A DNA stretch of 64,000 nucleotides. Origin: CAZBXE01 sp964496125. GTDB taxonomy: Bacteria > Chlamydiota > Chlamydiia > Chlamydiales > CAZBXE01. The DNA lies in contig CAZBXE010000005.1 in assembly GCA_964496125.1 (NCBI GenBank), positions 94,636 through 158,635 on the forward strand, written 5' to 3'. This document shows, piece after piece, positions 53,135-62,975 of this stretch (positions within the stretch are counted from its first letter, which is position 1; each line of letters opens with the position of its first letter). The notes beneath the pieces are model-generated. The model ran no database searches, had not been told where the DNA came from, and was given only the letters and a program-made list of their open reading frames with translations. The position numbers and the translations under genes are program-made.

Positions 53135-55002
53135 GCGTTCCCTCCGCGGGCTAAATAAATGATAATAAAAGATGCACCAAGTGTCATCCATGCTAGATAA
53201 GAGCGCACCTTTCCGTTTTGCCCTTTCTGTAAAAAAAGAGAAGAAAGATCTACGGCTTTCACAGTCGCACTCGCTGCGCCTTGAATCACATGTGGTTCTA
53301 CAAAACGAGCAAGTAAAGCAGCCATACTTCTAGTGGAGCGGACAAAAATCACATCGTAGATCTGATCGATGTAAAATGACTGAGCCAGAAAAGAAAGGCT
53401 TTTTCCAAGGGTATCTTTATATCGAGTATACATTATAGCCGCACAGAAAACACCTGCTACGGCACAAAATATCGCCACAAAAAGCTCTAAGTTTAGATCA
53501 AAATGGGAAGCTAGCCGATCTTCTGTAGGGCTGATGCGCACATCCTCTAAGAAACTCTCAAGAATAGGCCTGCGACCTGTTGCAAAACCAAGATAGCCAC
53601 CTGCGGCTGAAAAAATCGCAAGAACAGACACCGGGATCCACATCACAGCAGGAGCCTCTTTTAGATCTTTATTTTGGGGAAGAAGATCCCCTTGAAACGT
53701 CAAGAAATACGCTCTTGTCAAATAAAAAGCTGTCAGTAAGGAGGTTAATAGCCCTACAGTGTAAAGAACCATAAAACCAGAAGCATACTCCATCTCCAAA
53801 ATCAAGTCTTTACTAAAGAAAGCAGCTAGAGGAGGGATGCCTGACATGGCCAGGACCCCAATCAAAAACATGATGTTTGTTTTCGGAAAGGGTTTAGCAA
53901 GTCCGCCCATGTCCTTCATGAGGGTCTTTCCATGCATCATGTGGATGATATTACCGGCAGACAGAAAGAGAAGGGCTTTCATAAAAGCGTGGGTTGTTAA
54001 GTGAAACATAGCTGCATAAAAAGCACCCACACCGCACGCTAAAAACATATAACCAAGCTGGCTCACGGTGGAGTAAGCAAGCACGCGCTTCAGATCTGGT
54101 TGCTGCATAGCGCAAAGGGCAGCAAAAAGAGCTGTTGCCCCGCCCACGCTACCCACAATCTCCAACGTCGTTGGTGCTGCTAGAAAAATCGGATGGAGCC
54201 TGACCAAGAGATACACGCCTGCCGTCACCATCGTAGCGGCATGGATGAGGGCTGAGACAGGCGTTGGCCCCTCCATCGCATCCGGAAGCCACACATGCAG
54301 CGGAATCTGCGCTGACTTGCCGATGGCCCCAACGAAAAAGAGCAACGTGAGAAAAGTTAACATCTCACTCCCCGCTAGGATGCCCTCATTTACCTGTTGA
54401 TTTATGGTCTGGATATCACTTGTCCCAAAGAGAATAAAGGTAAGAAGAAGCGCCAAGATAAACCCGAGATCACCTACCCTGTTCACAACAAAAGCTTTAA
54501 CAGCGGCAGCAGCAGCGCTCTCTCGTTCATACCAGAACCCAATCAGCAAGTAAGAAGCAAGTCCCACTCCTTCCCAACCCACGAAGACAAGCGTAAGATT
54601 GGCCGCAAGGACAAGAAGAAGCATGGCAAACACGAAAAAGTTCATACAAGCAAAAAACCTGGCGTAATCCCTCTCGTGGTCCGTATAGCCAATCGAATAA
54701 ATGTGGATCAAAGAACCAACTCCGGTGATGATCAACCCCATTAGCTGGGAAATATGATCCACATGGAGAGCAAAATCGGCATCAATCCCCCGGACAGGGA
54801 TCCAGGAGAAGTACGTATATGTAATACCCCCCCCCTCTGCTGGCAAAGCCAGGACCGAGGCCACAATACAACAAAAAGAAAACACCAAAGTCAGGCACCC
54901 AATAAGTGAGGCAATAGCTCGAGGAACGATTGCGCAGGTTGTAAGCAGAACCAAAAACCCAAAGAGGGGCGCAAGTAGAGCAAGTAAGATAACGAGTTCC
55001 AT
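53128..55002 (-). CDS. nuoL: NADH-quinone oxidoreductase subunit L
   Basis: Largest antiporter-like subunit, carrying the lateral helix that ties the membrane arm together. At 624 residues it has the expected length. Signatures are DHISQLMGLIITGVGSLIHI near residue 82, FVGWEGVGLASYLLIGFWY near 141, SAQIPLHVWLPDAMEGPTPV near 230 and YSTVSQLGYMFLACGVGAF near 315. The long C-terminal amphipathic region and a last membrane segment (TLGASFIIIYLA) follow. It lies 5 bp after nuoK. Confidence 0.97.
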   Translation of the reverse strand: MELVILLALLAPLFGFLVLLTTCAIVPRAIASLIGCLTLVFSFCCIVASVLALPAEGGGITYTYFSWIPVRGIDADFALHVDHISQLMGLIITGVGSLIHIYSIGYTDHERDYARFFACMNFFVFAMLLLVLAANLTLVFVGWEGVGLASYLLIGFWYERESAAAAAVKAFVVNRVGDLGFILALLLTFILFGTSDIQTINQQVNEGILAGSEMLTFLTLLFFVGAIGKSAQIPLHVWLPDAMEGPTPVSALIHAATMVTAGVYLLVRLHPIFLAAPTTLEIVGSVGGATALFAALCAMQQPDLKRVLAYSTVSQLGYMFLACGVGAFYAAMFHLTTHAFMKALLFLSAGNIIHMMHGKTLMKDMGGLAKPFPKTNIMFLIGVLAMSGIPPLAAFFSKDLILEMEYASGFMVLYTVGLLTSLLTAFYLTRAYFLTFQGDLLPQNKDLKEAPAVMWIPVSVLAIFSAAGGYLGFATGRRPILESFLEDVRISPTEDRLASHFDLNLELFVAIFCAVAGVFCAAIMYTRYKDTLGKSLSFLAQSFYIDQIYDVIFVRSTRSMAALLARFVEPHVIQGAASATVKAVDLSSLFLQKGQNGKVRSYLAWMTLGASFIIIYLARGGNAW

Positions 55003-55007
55003 AACAT

Positions 55008-55307
55008 CTATCCTTTCAGTGACTGGTAGCGATCAATATCTACAATGTTCTTTGAGCGAAAGGCATGGATGATGATAGCAAATCCAATGGCTGCCTCCGC
55101 TGCTGCGACAACGAGCACAAAAAACACCCAGACAAGACCCACTTCATTTCCATGATGACGCGCAAACGCCACAAAGAGAAGGTTTCCGGCGTTTAGCATC
55201 ATTTCGATCGAGAGAAAGAAGATCAGAATATTTCTCTTGAGTAACACTCCTAGCACGGCGATACTGAACATCGCAAGGCTTGTAAAGATGATGAGACCTA
55301 AGTCCAT
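55008..55307 (-). CDS. nuoK: NADH-quinone oxidoreductase subunit K
   Basis: The 99 residues span three membrane helices. The two conserved membrane glutamates of the proton path are present, in FFLSIEMMLNAGNLLF (helix 2) and VVAAAEAAIGFAII (helix 3). It overlaps nuoJ by 10 bp and precedes nuoL by 5 bp. Confidence 0.96.
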   Translation of the reverse strand: MDLGLIIFTSLAMFSIAVLGVLLKRNILIFFLSIEMMLNAGNLLFVAFARHHGNEVGLVWVFFVLVVAAAEAAIGFAIIIHAFRSKNIVDIDRYQSLKG

Positions 55308-55789
55308 GAGTCCCCCTTTTTCCCGATGTATAGAGCACCAACAACGGCAATCAAAAATAAAACTGTGATCGCCTCGAAAGGAAAGAAAAAGTCAAGGTAC
55401 AACAATCTTCCAAGTGAAAAGGCAGAACCATAGCCTGCCTCTAGCGTTTCAGTTGGAGGGGCAGCTTTCTCAATCTTCAGGGCCAAAAAAATCGCGGTCA
55501 AAGTAAACAACAAGCCCGCAAACGCCATCAAGGGCCAAAAGCAGGCGGATGGAACCCTTGCAATCTGTAGATATGCATCTTGGAAGAGAACCATAATGAA
55601 AATAAAGATTACAAGGATCGCACCTGCGTAGACAAACACCTGCATTATTGCAATAAATTCCGCACTCAGCTGTAAATATGTTGTAGCAAGGCAGAGAAGC
55701 GTGACCAAAAAGAAAAGGCTAGAATAGACGGGTTTTTTTGCTGTAATCACTCCAAGCGCAGAGAGTATGAGTAAAGAAGAAAGCCACAT
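55298..55789 (-). CDS. nuoJ: NADH-quinone oxidoreductase subunit J
   Basis: With the ATG at 55789 (MWLSSLLILSALGVITAKKP) it has 163 residues and five membrane helices. The family motif is ATTYLQLSAEFIAIMQVFVY, then AGAILVIFIFIMVLFQ. A 28-residue upstream extension would overlap nuoI and is Arg/Lys-rich, so I reject it. It begins 1 bp after the nuoI stop. Confidence 0.94.
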   Translation of the reverse strand: MWLSSLLILSALGVITAKKPVYSSLFFLVTLLCLATTYLQLSAEFIAIMQVFVYAGAILVIFIFIMVLFQDAYLQIARVPSACFWPLMAFAGLLFTLTAIFLALKIEKAAPPTETLEAGYGSAFSLGRLLYLDFFFPFEAITVLFLIAVVGALYIGKKGDSWT

Positions 55790-55790
55790 A

Positions 55791-56264
55791 CTAAATCTCC
55801 CTCTTCGGGTCGCGACCCGATTCACCTGGTTTTTTTTCCGTGAGCATCTCTTTTGTATAAATAAGAGACTCACGCGTTAATCCAGAAAGCTCATACTCAT
55901 TGCTGAGAATAATAGCACCTGTTGGACAGGCCTCTTCGCAAAGACCACAGTAAATACAACGCAGCATATTGATCTGGAAGTCTTTTGCGTATCTTTCCCC
56001 GTGCGAGTGAACATCATCTGCCTTATTTTCAGCAGGCTTCACATAGATGGCCTGTGAGGGGCAGACAATCGCACAAAGCTCACATCCGACACACCTTTCT
56101 TTCCCATCTTCCCATTTTGTTAAATAGTGGCGGCCTCTTGACCGAGGGGGGAGCTTTCTCTTCTCTTCTGGATAACGGATGGTAACAGGCCTTCTAAAGA
56201 TGTGCTTTAACACGATAAAAAGCCCCCAAATCATGGTCCACACCTCCTTCAATTTCTGCTTCAT
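55791..56264 (-). CDS. nuoI: NADH-quinone oxidoreductase subunit I
   Basis: The 157 residues have an amphipathic N-terminal membrane-surface helix and two 4Fe-4S ferredoxin motifs, CVGCELCAIVCPSQAI (about 77) and CIYCGLCEEACPTGAI (about 117). These carry clusters N6a and N6b toward NuoB. The ATG overlaps the nuoH stop by 4 bp. Confidence 0.96.
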   Translation of the reverse strand: MKQKLKEVWTMIWGLFIVLKHIFRRPVTIRYPEEKRKLPPRSRGRHYLTKWEDGKERCVGCELCAIVCPSQAIYVKPAENKADDVHSHGERYAKDFQINMLRCIYCGLCEEACPTGAIILSNEYELSGLTRESLIYTKEMLTEKKPGESGRDPKREI

Positions 56265-57244
56265 AACACCACCAATTGGAAAAATGCAGTTACGATGAGG
56301 TTAAAAAGGGCAAGGGGAAGTAGGATCTTCCAACCAAAACTCATCAGCTGGTCATACCGAAACCGCGGCATTGTGGCCCGCACCCACATAAAAAAGAAGA
56401 CAAAAAGTGATACTTTCAGTGCGTACCAAAGAACCGGAATATCACCTGGTCCTTGCCATCCTCCCATAAAAAGGGTCACAGCAATAGAAGATACAGCCAA
56501 GATGTTGACATACTCGGCTAGAAAGAACATCGAAAATTTTAAGCCCCCATATTCCGTGTGGTAGCCGGCAGTCAACTCTTGTTCAGCTTCTGGTAAATCA
56601 AAAGGCGCGCGGTTTGTTTCTGCAAAGGCTGTAATCAAATAGAGAAGAAAGCTAAGAGGATTCGTCCAGAGAAACCAATGCTCTTTTTGCTGAGCAATGA
56701 TTTCATTAAGATCAAGCGATCCCGCTGAAAGCGCTATTGGGATGAGAGAGAGCCCCATTGGAATCTCGTAACTAATCATTTGGGCTGTTCCCCTTAGACC
56801 GCCAAGGAGCGAGTAGCGGTTATTTGATCCCCAACCAGCCAAAACTACACCATAGACTGCAAGCGAGGAGATCGCAAGCAGAAAGAGAAGGCCCGCATTG
56901 ACATTTGCAATCTGCCAAGAAAAAGTCATACCAAAGAAGGTAGATGTTCCTCCCATCGGAATCAAAACAAAGATGAAAAGTGCAAGAAATAAAGAGAGCG
57001 CCGGTGCAAACCAATATGTAAAAACCTCAACGCCGTCTGGCTGAAAACGCTCTTTTGCAATGAGCTTGATTCCATCCGCAATGGGCTGCAAGAGACCAAG
57101 TGGTCCTACTCGGTTCGGCCCCAGACGAAGTTGCATCCGCGCCATCAAAACTCGTTCAAGTAGAGTCATATAGGCTCCAGTTCCCATTAAGACAGCAACC
57201 AGAAAAGCTCCTTTAATCAAAGTCTCCAAAATTTCAAATGGCAT
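56261..57244 (-). CDS. nuoH: NADH-quinone oxidoreductase subunit H
   Basis: The 327 residues form about eight membrane helices at the quinone site. Signatures are RMQLRLGPNRVGPLGLLQPI near residue 36, APFDLPEAEQELTAGYHTEY near 213 (acidic loop facing the quinone chamber), and RATMPRFRYDQLMSFGWKIL near 290. It overlaps nuoG by 11 bp and nuoI by 4 bp. Confidence 0.97.
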   Translation of the reverse strand: MPFEILETLIKGAFLVAVLMGTGAYMTLLERVLMARMQLRLGPNRVGPLGLLQPIADGIKLIAKERFQPDGVEVFTYWFAPALSLFLALFIFVLIPMGGTSTFFGMTFSWQIANVNAGLLFLLAISSLAVYGVVLAGWGSNNRYSLLGGLRGTAQMISYEIPMGLSLIPIALSAGSLDLNEIIAQQKEHWFLWTNPLSFLLYLITAFAETNRAPFDLPEAEQELTAGYHTEYGGLKFSMFFLAEYVNILAVSSIAVTLFMGGWQGPGDIPVLWYALKVSLFVFFFMWVRATMPRFRYDQLMSFGWKILLPLALFNLIVTAFFQLVVL

Positions 57245-59453
57245 GAATCTCTATCTCCATTCCGTTCCAGAGGTTTTCTCCAAGTTCATGGGCAGCCACC
57301 TTCGAAAAACCGGTAGGGACGACCACGGTACTGAGGGCAACTTTCAAATCAAAAACAACCTTGGCTTCGCAAGTCCCTTCTTTTGAGCGGATCTGCACTT
57401 TTGCACCTTCCGCAAGCTTGCGCTTTTTTCCTTCCTGCGGGTGGAGCCTAACAAAGGGTTCTTTTGCAAGCCATACAGCATGAGGATTATGTTTCATCCG
57501 GACACCATGGTCAAAAAGCTCGCGCGTAAAACTGGCGTAGAGTTTAGAGGCATCGATGTTTGGAACTTCTCCTCCCCTTGAACCTGAAAAAGAGGCAGAG
57601 CGTATATAAGGTTTCGGCTCATCCCACGAGAGTTTTATTCCGAGTCTTTTTGCGATTTCTATAAAAATCTCCCCATCGGACAAAGCTCCTGGAAGAGTCT
57701 CTTTGCCTGGTCTAAGAAACTGCTCTCTTCCCTCGATATTTAAAAAGGAGCCGCCTTTTTCTGTAAAAGCAAGTGCCGGCAAAACAACATCCGACTCTGC
57801 TGCAGTCTCTGTAAGAAAAAGGTCCTGCACCACAAGAAATTTAAGATTTCTTCGAGCAGCAGCAAATAAAGAGGAGGGGTATTTTTGCTTTGGATTTGCA
57901 CCAGCGACATGAAGAAAATCCCACTCTTTCAGAGCCGCTTCCTTAAGCACCTGGAGGGCAGAAAGCCCTTTTTTGCTCCCAAGCTCAGGATGAACGCCAG
58001 CAAACCTTGCACCTATACTGCCTCCGCTGCCTTCCATTACGTTAATAGGAGAGCTGCCTGCTACTTTCGCAAGTTCTGCCAAGAAAGCAGCGCGCCCTTG
58101 AGAGTACAGGTATTGCCTCCCCACAAAAAGAAGAACGTGTTCGACATTTTTTGGAAAATGTTCCCGTAGCACTTCGATTTCACGGCCCGGCATGTGTACT
58201 ACAGTCTTCTTTAAGTAGGAAGTGATTTCAGGAGCCTTGTGACCAAGAAAAATCACGCTCGCACCCTTATCGATTGCCTTTTTCATACGGAGCCAAAGGA
58301 CGGGGAACTCTTCTGTAATATCCAGCCCTAAGAGAACAATGCAAGAGGCTCTGTCAATCTCTTCTATAGATGACGCCATCCCAGGGGGAAGCCCTTCTTC
58401 TGTTAGGGCACATTCGGGAACCCCTATGCGATGGTCTAAGTTATTGACCTGAAGTCCATCGCGATACAGTTTTCGAAAGAGCAAATTCTCTTCTACAGTC
58501 AAGGGGTTACCACCAAAGGCTGCAATCTTTTGGCTTCCTTTAAGCTTTTCAGCAATAAGGGAAAAGGCCTCTTCCCAAGAAGCGGGAACAAGTTTTTCTC
58601 CCCTCCGGATGAGCGGCTCTTTCAGGCGGTCAGGGTGGGCAGAAAACTCGTAGCCAAACCACCCTTTATCGCAAAGCCAAATATCGTTCACCTTACTATT
58701 TTCCTTGGAGCGCGTTCGCATCACCTGCCCGTCTCGGGAATCCAAAATCATGCTGCATCCCACAGGGCAAAGAGTACACGTGGTCTCTGCTGGTTCATTG
58801 TCCCAGGGTCTTGCCCGAAAGCGGTAGACCTGACTTGTCAGGGCCCCCACAGGACAGATCATGATGGTATTGCCGATAAACTTAGAATCTGCCGGAGCAT
58901 TCCCTGGTGTGCCTACCTCTGACTTGAACCCCCGCTCGACCATTTCAAGCGCATGATCGCCAGAAACAGTGTCACAAAACCGTGTACACCTTGCACATAC
59001 AATGCATCTTTCTCGATCGAGCTGCAAAACAGGCCCCAAGGGCAGCGGTTTTTTAAACTTTCTCTTCTCCTCAAAAAATCGGCTTTCAGCCGGACCGTGG
59101 TTCAATACGTGCTCTTGGAGCGGACATTCACCACCCCGGTCACATACAGGGCAATCAAGCGGATGGTTGATCAGCAGAAACTCTAAGATCTCTTTTCTTC
59201 CCTGCTCTGCTTTCCCACTTGTTGTCTTTACCACCATCCCTTCTTGGGCCTGTAAGGTGCAAGAGGTTTGGAGTTTTGGCATCTTCTCCACCTCTACGAG
59301 ACAGACGCGGCACGCTCCGAAGGGAGGCATTTTATCGTGATAGCAGAAGATTGGGATTTCACTCCCAAGAGACTTTGCCGCGGTATATACGGTTGTTCCC
59401 TTCGGAACCGTGACGACCTTTCCGTCAATTGTCAAACTGATCTGATCACTCAT
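57234..59453 (-). CDS. nuoG: NADH-quinone oxidoreductase subunit G
   Basis: The 739 residues start with a 2Fe-2S ferredoxin domain (FCYH, CRVCLVEVE, SCTLQAQEG). The His/Cys cluster region CPVCDRGGECPLQ follows near residue 103, then a 4Fe-4S motif (CIVCARCTRFCD, about 150) and CTLCPVGCSM near 225. The remainder is a molybdopterin-oxidoreductase-like fold that carries no cofactor in complex I. It is shorter than the E. coli protein but within the family range. It overlaps nuoF by 8 bp and nuoH by 11 bp. Confidence 0.96.
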   Translation of the reverse strand: MSDQISLTIDGKVVTVPKGTTVYTAAKSLGSEIPIFCYHDKMPPFGACRVCLVEVEKMPKLQTSCTLQAQEGMVVKTTSGKAEQGRKEILEFLLINHPLDCPVCDRGGECPLQEHVLNHGPAESRFFEEKRKFKKPLPLGPVLQLDRERCIVCARCTRFCDTVSGDHALEMVERGFKSEVGTPGNAPADSKFIGNTIMICPVGALTSQVYRFRARPWDNEPAETTCTLCPVGCSMILDSRDGQVMRTRSKENSKVNDIWLCDKGWFGYEFSAHPDRLKEPLIRRGEKLVPASWEEAFSLIAEKLKGSQKIAAFGGNPLTVEENLLFRKLYRDGLQVNNLDHRIGVPECALTEEGLPPGMASSIEEIDRASCIVLLGLDITEEFPVLWLRMKKAIDKGASVIFLGHKAPEITSYLKKTVVHMPGREIEVLREHFPKNVEHVLLFVGRQYLYSQGRAAFLAELAKVAGSSPINVMEGSGGSIGARFAGVHPELGSKKGLSALQVLKEAALKEWDFLHVAGANPKQKYPSSLFAAARRNLKFLVVQDLFLTETAAESDVVLPALAFTEKGGSFLNIEGREQFLRPGKETLPGALSDGEIFIEIAKRLGIKLSWDEPKPYIRSASFSGSRGGEVPNIDASKLYASFTRELFDHGVRMKHNPHAVWLAKEPFVRLHPQEGKKRKLAEGAKVQIRSKEGTCEAKVVFDLKVALSTVVVPTGFSKVAAHELGENLWNGMEIEIHAI

Positions 59454-60765
59454 GCTGACCTACTATTTTCGTATAGGGGTACCAAACCTTCATCTCTTGG
59501 GGCTTATCTTTATCTGGATTTTTGTCAATGTAGGCTTCAAATTCACTTCTAAATTGCCGGATCGTAGAGACGATGGGGGGCGCAGCAGTCATCCCAAGGG
59601 GGCAAAAGGAGGTCTGAATCATGCTATTGCAAATATCAACAATCAAACCAAGATCTTTTGTTGTCCCCTTCCCCGCCTCAATTCTTTCCAGCACCTGGAC
59701 ACTCCAGCGCGTGCCCTCTCGGCAAGGAGTACATTTTCCGCAAGACTCATTTTGATAAAACTGCATCAGGCACCTTGCCACCTTCACCATATCAGCTGTG
59801 TCATCCATCACGATGATCGAAGCTGTGCCAAGAGCTGATCCCCTCTGCTCCAGTGCTTCAAATTCCATCGTGACAGAGAGATCCCTTTCCGTAAGAACAG
59901 AACAAGAAGAGCCACCCGGATAACAAGCTTTAAACCTTCGACCGGGTAGCATGCCACCTGCAGCATCAAGCACTTCTTGCAGAGTCACTCCCAGAGGAAA
60001 TTCATAACACCCAGGGTTTCGAATGTGCCCACTTACTTGGAAAATTTTCGTACCATAATTCTTTGGCTTTCCGATTGTTTTAAACCAGTCTGCACCTTTA
60101 TTTACAATGTGAACCACATTGCAAAGCGTTTCAACGTTATTGATCACAGTCGGCTTTCGATAAAGACCCTCGACTGCTGGAAAAGGCGGTTTTAGGCGAG
60201 GTGTCGCCCTGTACCCTTCCAAAGAGTTGAGCTGCGCCGTCTCTTCCCCAGCAATATACGCACCGGCACCAGGATGAACCATCACATCCACTGAAAAATG
60301 GGAACCTAAGATGCAGGCGCCAAGATATCCCTTGGCTTTTGCTTGGTCAATCGCTTGATTCAGTCTTTCCATCCCCAAAAAAAACTCGCCGCGACAGTAG
60401 ATAAAAGCGCGGCTTGCTGAGATCGCATAGCAAGCCAGAATAATCCCTTCGAGCAGTTGATGTGGATCATTTTCAATGATCAAACGATCCTTAAACGTGC
60501 CAGGCTCACTCTCGTCGCAGTTACATACAAGGTACTTAGGAAGAGCTGGATCTTTGGGAACAAACCCCCATTTCATCCCCGTAGCAAAGCCAGCCCCCCC
60601 CCTTCCTCGTAGGCCTGCCTGCTTCACTTCCTCTGTGATCTCCTCTGCTTTTCGATGAGGGATTGCCTTCTTGATCGCTCTGTAGCCTCCATTTTTTTCA
60701 TACGTCTCAATAGTATATTGACCAGGCTCTTTAACATAAGCTGTAAGAATTTTCATCTCACTCAT
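59446..60765 (-). CDS. nuoF: NADH-quinone oxidoreductase subunit F
   Basis: NADH- and FMN-binding subunit. With the ATG at 60765 (AGGAG 7 nt upstream) it has 439 residues. The glycine-rich NADH loop is LRGRGGAGFATGMKW near residue 52. NCDESEPGTFKDR and AGAYIAGEETAQLNSLEG bind FMN. The 4Fe-4S motif is ESCGKCTPCREGTRW near residue 337, with the fourth Cys in SFCPLG. An upstream extension to 60816 lies in nuoE and is rejected. It overlaps nuoE by 8 bp. Confidence 0.97.
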   Translation of the reverse strand: MSEMKILTAYVKEPGQYTIETYEKNGGYRAIKKAIPHRKAEEITEEVKQAGLRGRGGAGFATGMKWGFVPKDPALPKYLVCNCDESEPGTFKDRLIIENDPHQLLEGIILACYAISASRAFIYCRGEFFLGMERLNQAIDQAKAKGYLGACILGSHFSVDVMVHPGAGAYIAGEETAQLNSLEGYRATPRLKPPFPAVEGLYRKPTVINNVETLCNVVHIVNKGADWFKTIGKPKNYGTKIFQVSGHIRNPGCYEFPLGVTLQEVLDAAGGMLPGRRFKACYPGGSSCSVLTERDLSVTMEFEALEQRGSALGTASIIVMDDTADMVKVARCLMQFYQNESCGKCTPCREGTRWSVQVLERIEAGKGTTKDLGLIVDICNSMIQTSFCPLGMTAAPPIVSTIRQFRSEFEAYIDKNPDKDKPQEMKVWYPYTKIVGQHE

Positions 60766-61231
60766 GTTGAAGCTCCTGCAAGATCTGATCAAGGTCACCT
60801 TCTTGTACAGGGCCAATCACCCTTTCGCCGGCAATCAGCATCGGGGCTTTATCGCAAGCAGCTAGACACTCGGAGGCAATGACTGTGTACTTCCCATCTG
60901 CTGTCGTATCACCTGGCTTAATACCAAGTTTTCTGCAGAGCCTCTGCAGGAGATCATCACCCCCTCGCAGCATGCAGCATACGTTTTTACAAACGTGGAT
61001 AATGTGCTTGCCTACAGGTTTTTCAAAAAACATGTCATAAAATGAAACAACTCCTTTTACTTCCGCAGGATCAAGGTCAAAAAGGTCGGCGACCTCTGCT
61101 TGAATTTCAAGGGGCAAGTATCCGGTTTCGTTTTGCACGATATGAAGGGCTGGAATGAGAGCAGATCGCTTTTCTGGATATTTTTTTTGTAGAGCTAATA
61201 TTGTCTCTTTTGTGTTGTCACTTATCTTCAC
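60758..61231 (-). CDS. nuoE: NADH-quinone oxidoreductase subunit E
   Basis: The 157 residues have a thioredoxin-like fold binding one 2Fe-2S cluster. Ligands are expected in HVCKNVCCMLRGG (about residues 87-92) and in SECLAACDKAP (about 124-130). The N-terminal helical part (ALIPALHIVQNETGYLP) is typical. It overlaps nuoD by 4 bp. Confidence 0.96.
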   Translation of the reverse strand: MKISDNTKETILALQKKYPEKRSALIPALHIVQNETGYLPLEIQAEVADLFDLDPAEVKGVVSFYDMFFEKPVGKHIIHVCKNVCCMLRGGDDLLQRLCRKLGIKPGDTTADGKYTVIASECLAACDKAPMLIAGERVIGPVQEGDLDQILQELQHE

Positions 61232-62433
61232 CGGTCAACGTCTCCTAAAATAGGGTCTACACTTGCAATTGCCACAACAACATCTGATAACGTGTGTCCT
61301 GGTATAACCTTTCTCAACACTTCCACATGGGGAAAAGAAGGTGACCTAACTCTGAGGCGATAGGGTCTATGGCTTCCATCGCTCACAAGATAGTGCCCAA
61401 GCTCTCCTCGTGCGGATTCTACAGGATAATAGACTTCACCAGCTGGCGGCCTAATGCCTTCTGACACAAGTTTAAACTGATGGATCACAGCTTCCATACT
61501 TCTTACAAGCTCACGTCTTGGAGGAAGAGCTACTTTTCGATCGTTTGTGATCACAGGTCCAGGTTTCAAACGAGCAAAAGCTTGTTCCAGAAGAGAGACG
61601 CTCACAAGCATCTCCTCCATCCGGACCATATACCTAGAATAGGAATCACCTTCAGGATAGGTCGGGATGTCGAAGTTATAACTCTCATAGCCAAGGTAGG
61701 GATACATCTTTCGGATATCATAAGAAACTCCGGCCCCTCTGATTACAGGACCTGTGCACATATATTGCTTGCAGAGCTGCTCGTTTATGACCGCAATTCC
61801 CTTTAACCGCTCACACCAAACGTAATTATGGGTAAGAAGCCCATCCAAGTCTTTCCAGGTTTTAGGAAAAGCTCGCAAAAAGGCTCGGGCATGCTCTAAA
61901 AATCCGTCATTCAAATCTCTAGATAATCCACCAATTCGCCAGCAAGACGGAAACATTCGAGCACCAGAGAACTCTTCGAAAAGATCTAGAATCTTTTCTC
62001 TTTCTGAAAAGCAGTACATGTAAACAGAAGACATATTGAGCTCAAGAGCGCTTGTCCCCACCCAGAGCAAATGACTTCCGATCCTCGCAAGTTCTAGCAA
62101 GATGAGGCGAATCACTTGTGCTCGTTCAGGTACCTCTATCCCCATTAACTTTTCTACGGCACCGGCAAAGGCCTGTTCCTCTGAAGGACCCGAGAGGTAA
62201 TCGAGTCTGTCCACCAGAGTAAAAACCTGCATGTAAGTCCTGGTCTCACATTCTTTTTCAATACCCGTATGGAGATATCCAATCACAGGCTCAGCTGCGA
62301 GAACAATTTCCCCGGCAAGACGCAGCTTCAGCTGCAAAACACCGTGTGTAGAGGGGTGCTGTGGGCCGAGCGAGAGCTCCATTACATCACCCAGCTGGCA
62401 AAGCCTGTCAAGATCTTTACTAGCTTGGCTCAT
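61228..62433 (-). CDS. nuoD: NADH-quinone oxidoreductase subunit D
   Basis: The 401 residues form the 49-kDa quinone-site subunit. Signatures are LGPQHPSTHGVLQLKLRL near residue 22 (the quinone His), GYLHTGIEKECE near 48, RLDYLSGPSEEQAF near 74, and the C-terminal SVDPILGDVDR. It is not fused with nuoC, unlike in E. coli. It overlaps nuoC by 4 bp and nuoE by 4 bp. Confidence 0.97.
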   Translation of the reverse strand: MSQASKDLDRLCQLGDVMELSLGPQHPSTHGVLQLKLRLAGEIVLAAEPVIGYLHTGIEKECETRTYMQVFTLVDRLDYLSGPSEEQAFAGAVEKLMGIEVPERAQVIRLILLELARIGSHLLWVGTSALELNMSSVYMYCFSEREKILDLFEEFSGARMFPSCWRIGGLSRDLNDGFLEHARAFLRAFPKTWKDLDGLLTHNYVWCERLKGIAVINEQLCKQYMCTGPVIRGAGVSYDIRKMYPYLGYESYNFDIPTYPEGDSYSRYMVRMEEMLVSVSLLEQAFARLKPGPVITNDRKVALPPRRELVRSMEAVIHQFKLVSEGIRPPAGEVYYPVESARGELGHYLVSDGSHRPYRLRVRSPSFPHVEVLRKVIPGHTLSDVVVAIASVDPILGDVDR

Positions 62434-62975
62434 GGACTCCCTAACTGGCTGATATTTTTTGTCGCCTTTTCTACTCCGATGATCGCAGAAGGAACCTTAG
62501 GTTTCACGCCATGTTTAAATTCAACTGGCACTTCACAGAGCGCATAATCCCGCAGGCCCGGATGTCCTTTCCACCCATCCGGCATCAATATCCTCTTCAA
62601 ATCAGGGTGCCCATCAAAACGAATGCCAAAAAGATCGAAGAGCTCCCTTTCGTACCAATCGGCTCCTTCCCAAAGATCGCAAACAGTCGGAAGGGACTGG
62701 TCTCTTTCCACATAGGTAGTCACACTCAGTTTCTGATAGTTACTTGGGTTGTGAAGATTGTAGACGACTTTTGTTTGTTTTATTGGTCGAAGGTAATCAA
62801 CTCCCATTAAGTCCATGCAGACCTCAAATCCCGCCTCATATCGTAAATAGGTCAAAATAGGTTTTACGACTTCTTTTTTCACATGAAGAAAGAGCCCCCC
62901 AAGAAAGAGGTTTTCTTCCAGGACGTTTGCCTTCCATTTAGCTTTCACATTTTCTACTGCTACTTCTCTGTTCAT
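62430..62975 (-). CDS. nuoC: NADH-quinone oxidoreductase subunit C
   Basis: The 181 residues form the 30-kDa subunit. The signature is ERELFDLFGIRFDGHPDLKR followed by ILMPDGWKGHPG, about residues 108-140. It lies at the junction of the two arms and contacts NuoD and NuoB. It overlaps nuoB by 4 bp and nuoD by 4 bp. Confidence 0.96.
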   Translation of the reverse strand: MNREVAVENVKAKWKANVLEENLFLGGLFLHVKKEVVKPILTYLRYEAGFEVCMDLMGVDYLRPIKQTKVVYNLHNPSNYQKLSVTTYVERDQSLPTVCDLWEGADWYERELFDLFGIRFDGHPDLKRILMPDGWKGHPGLRDYALCEVPVEFKHGVKPKVPSAIIGVEKATKNISQLGSP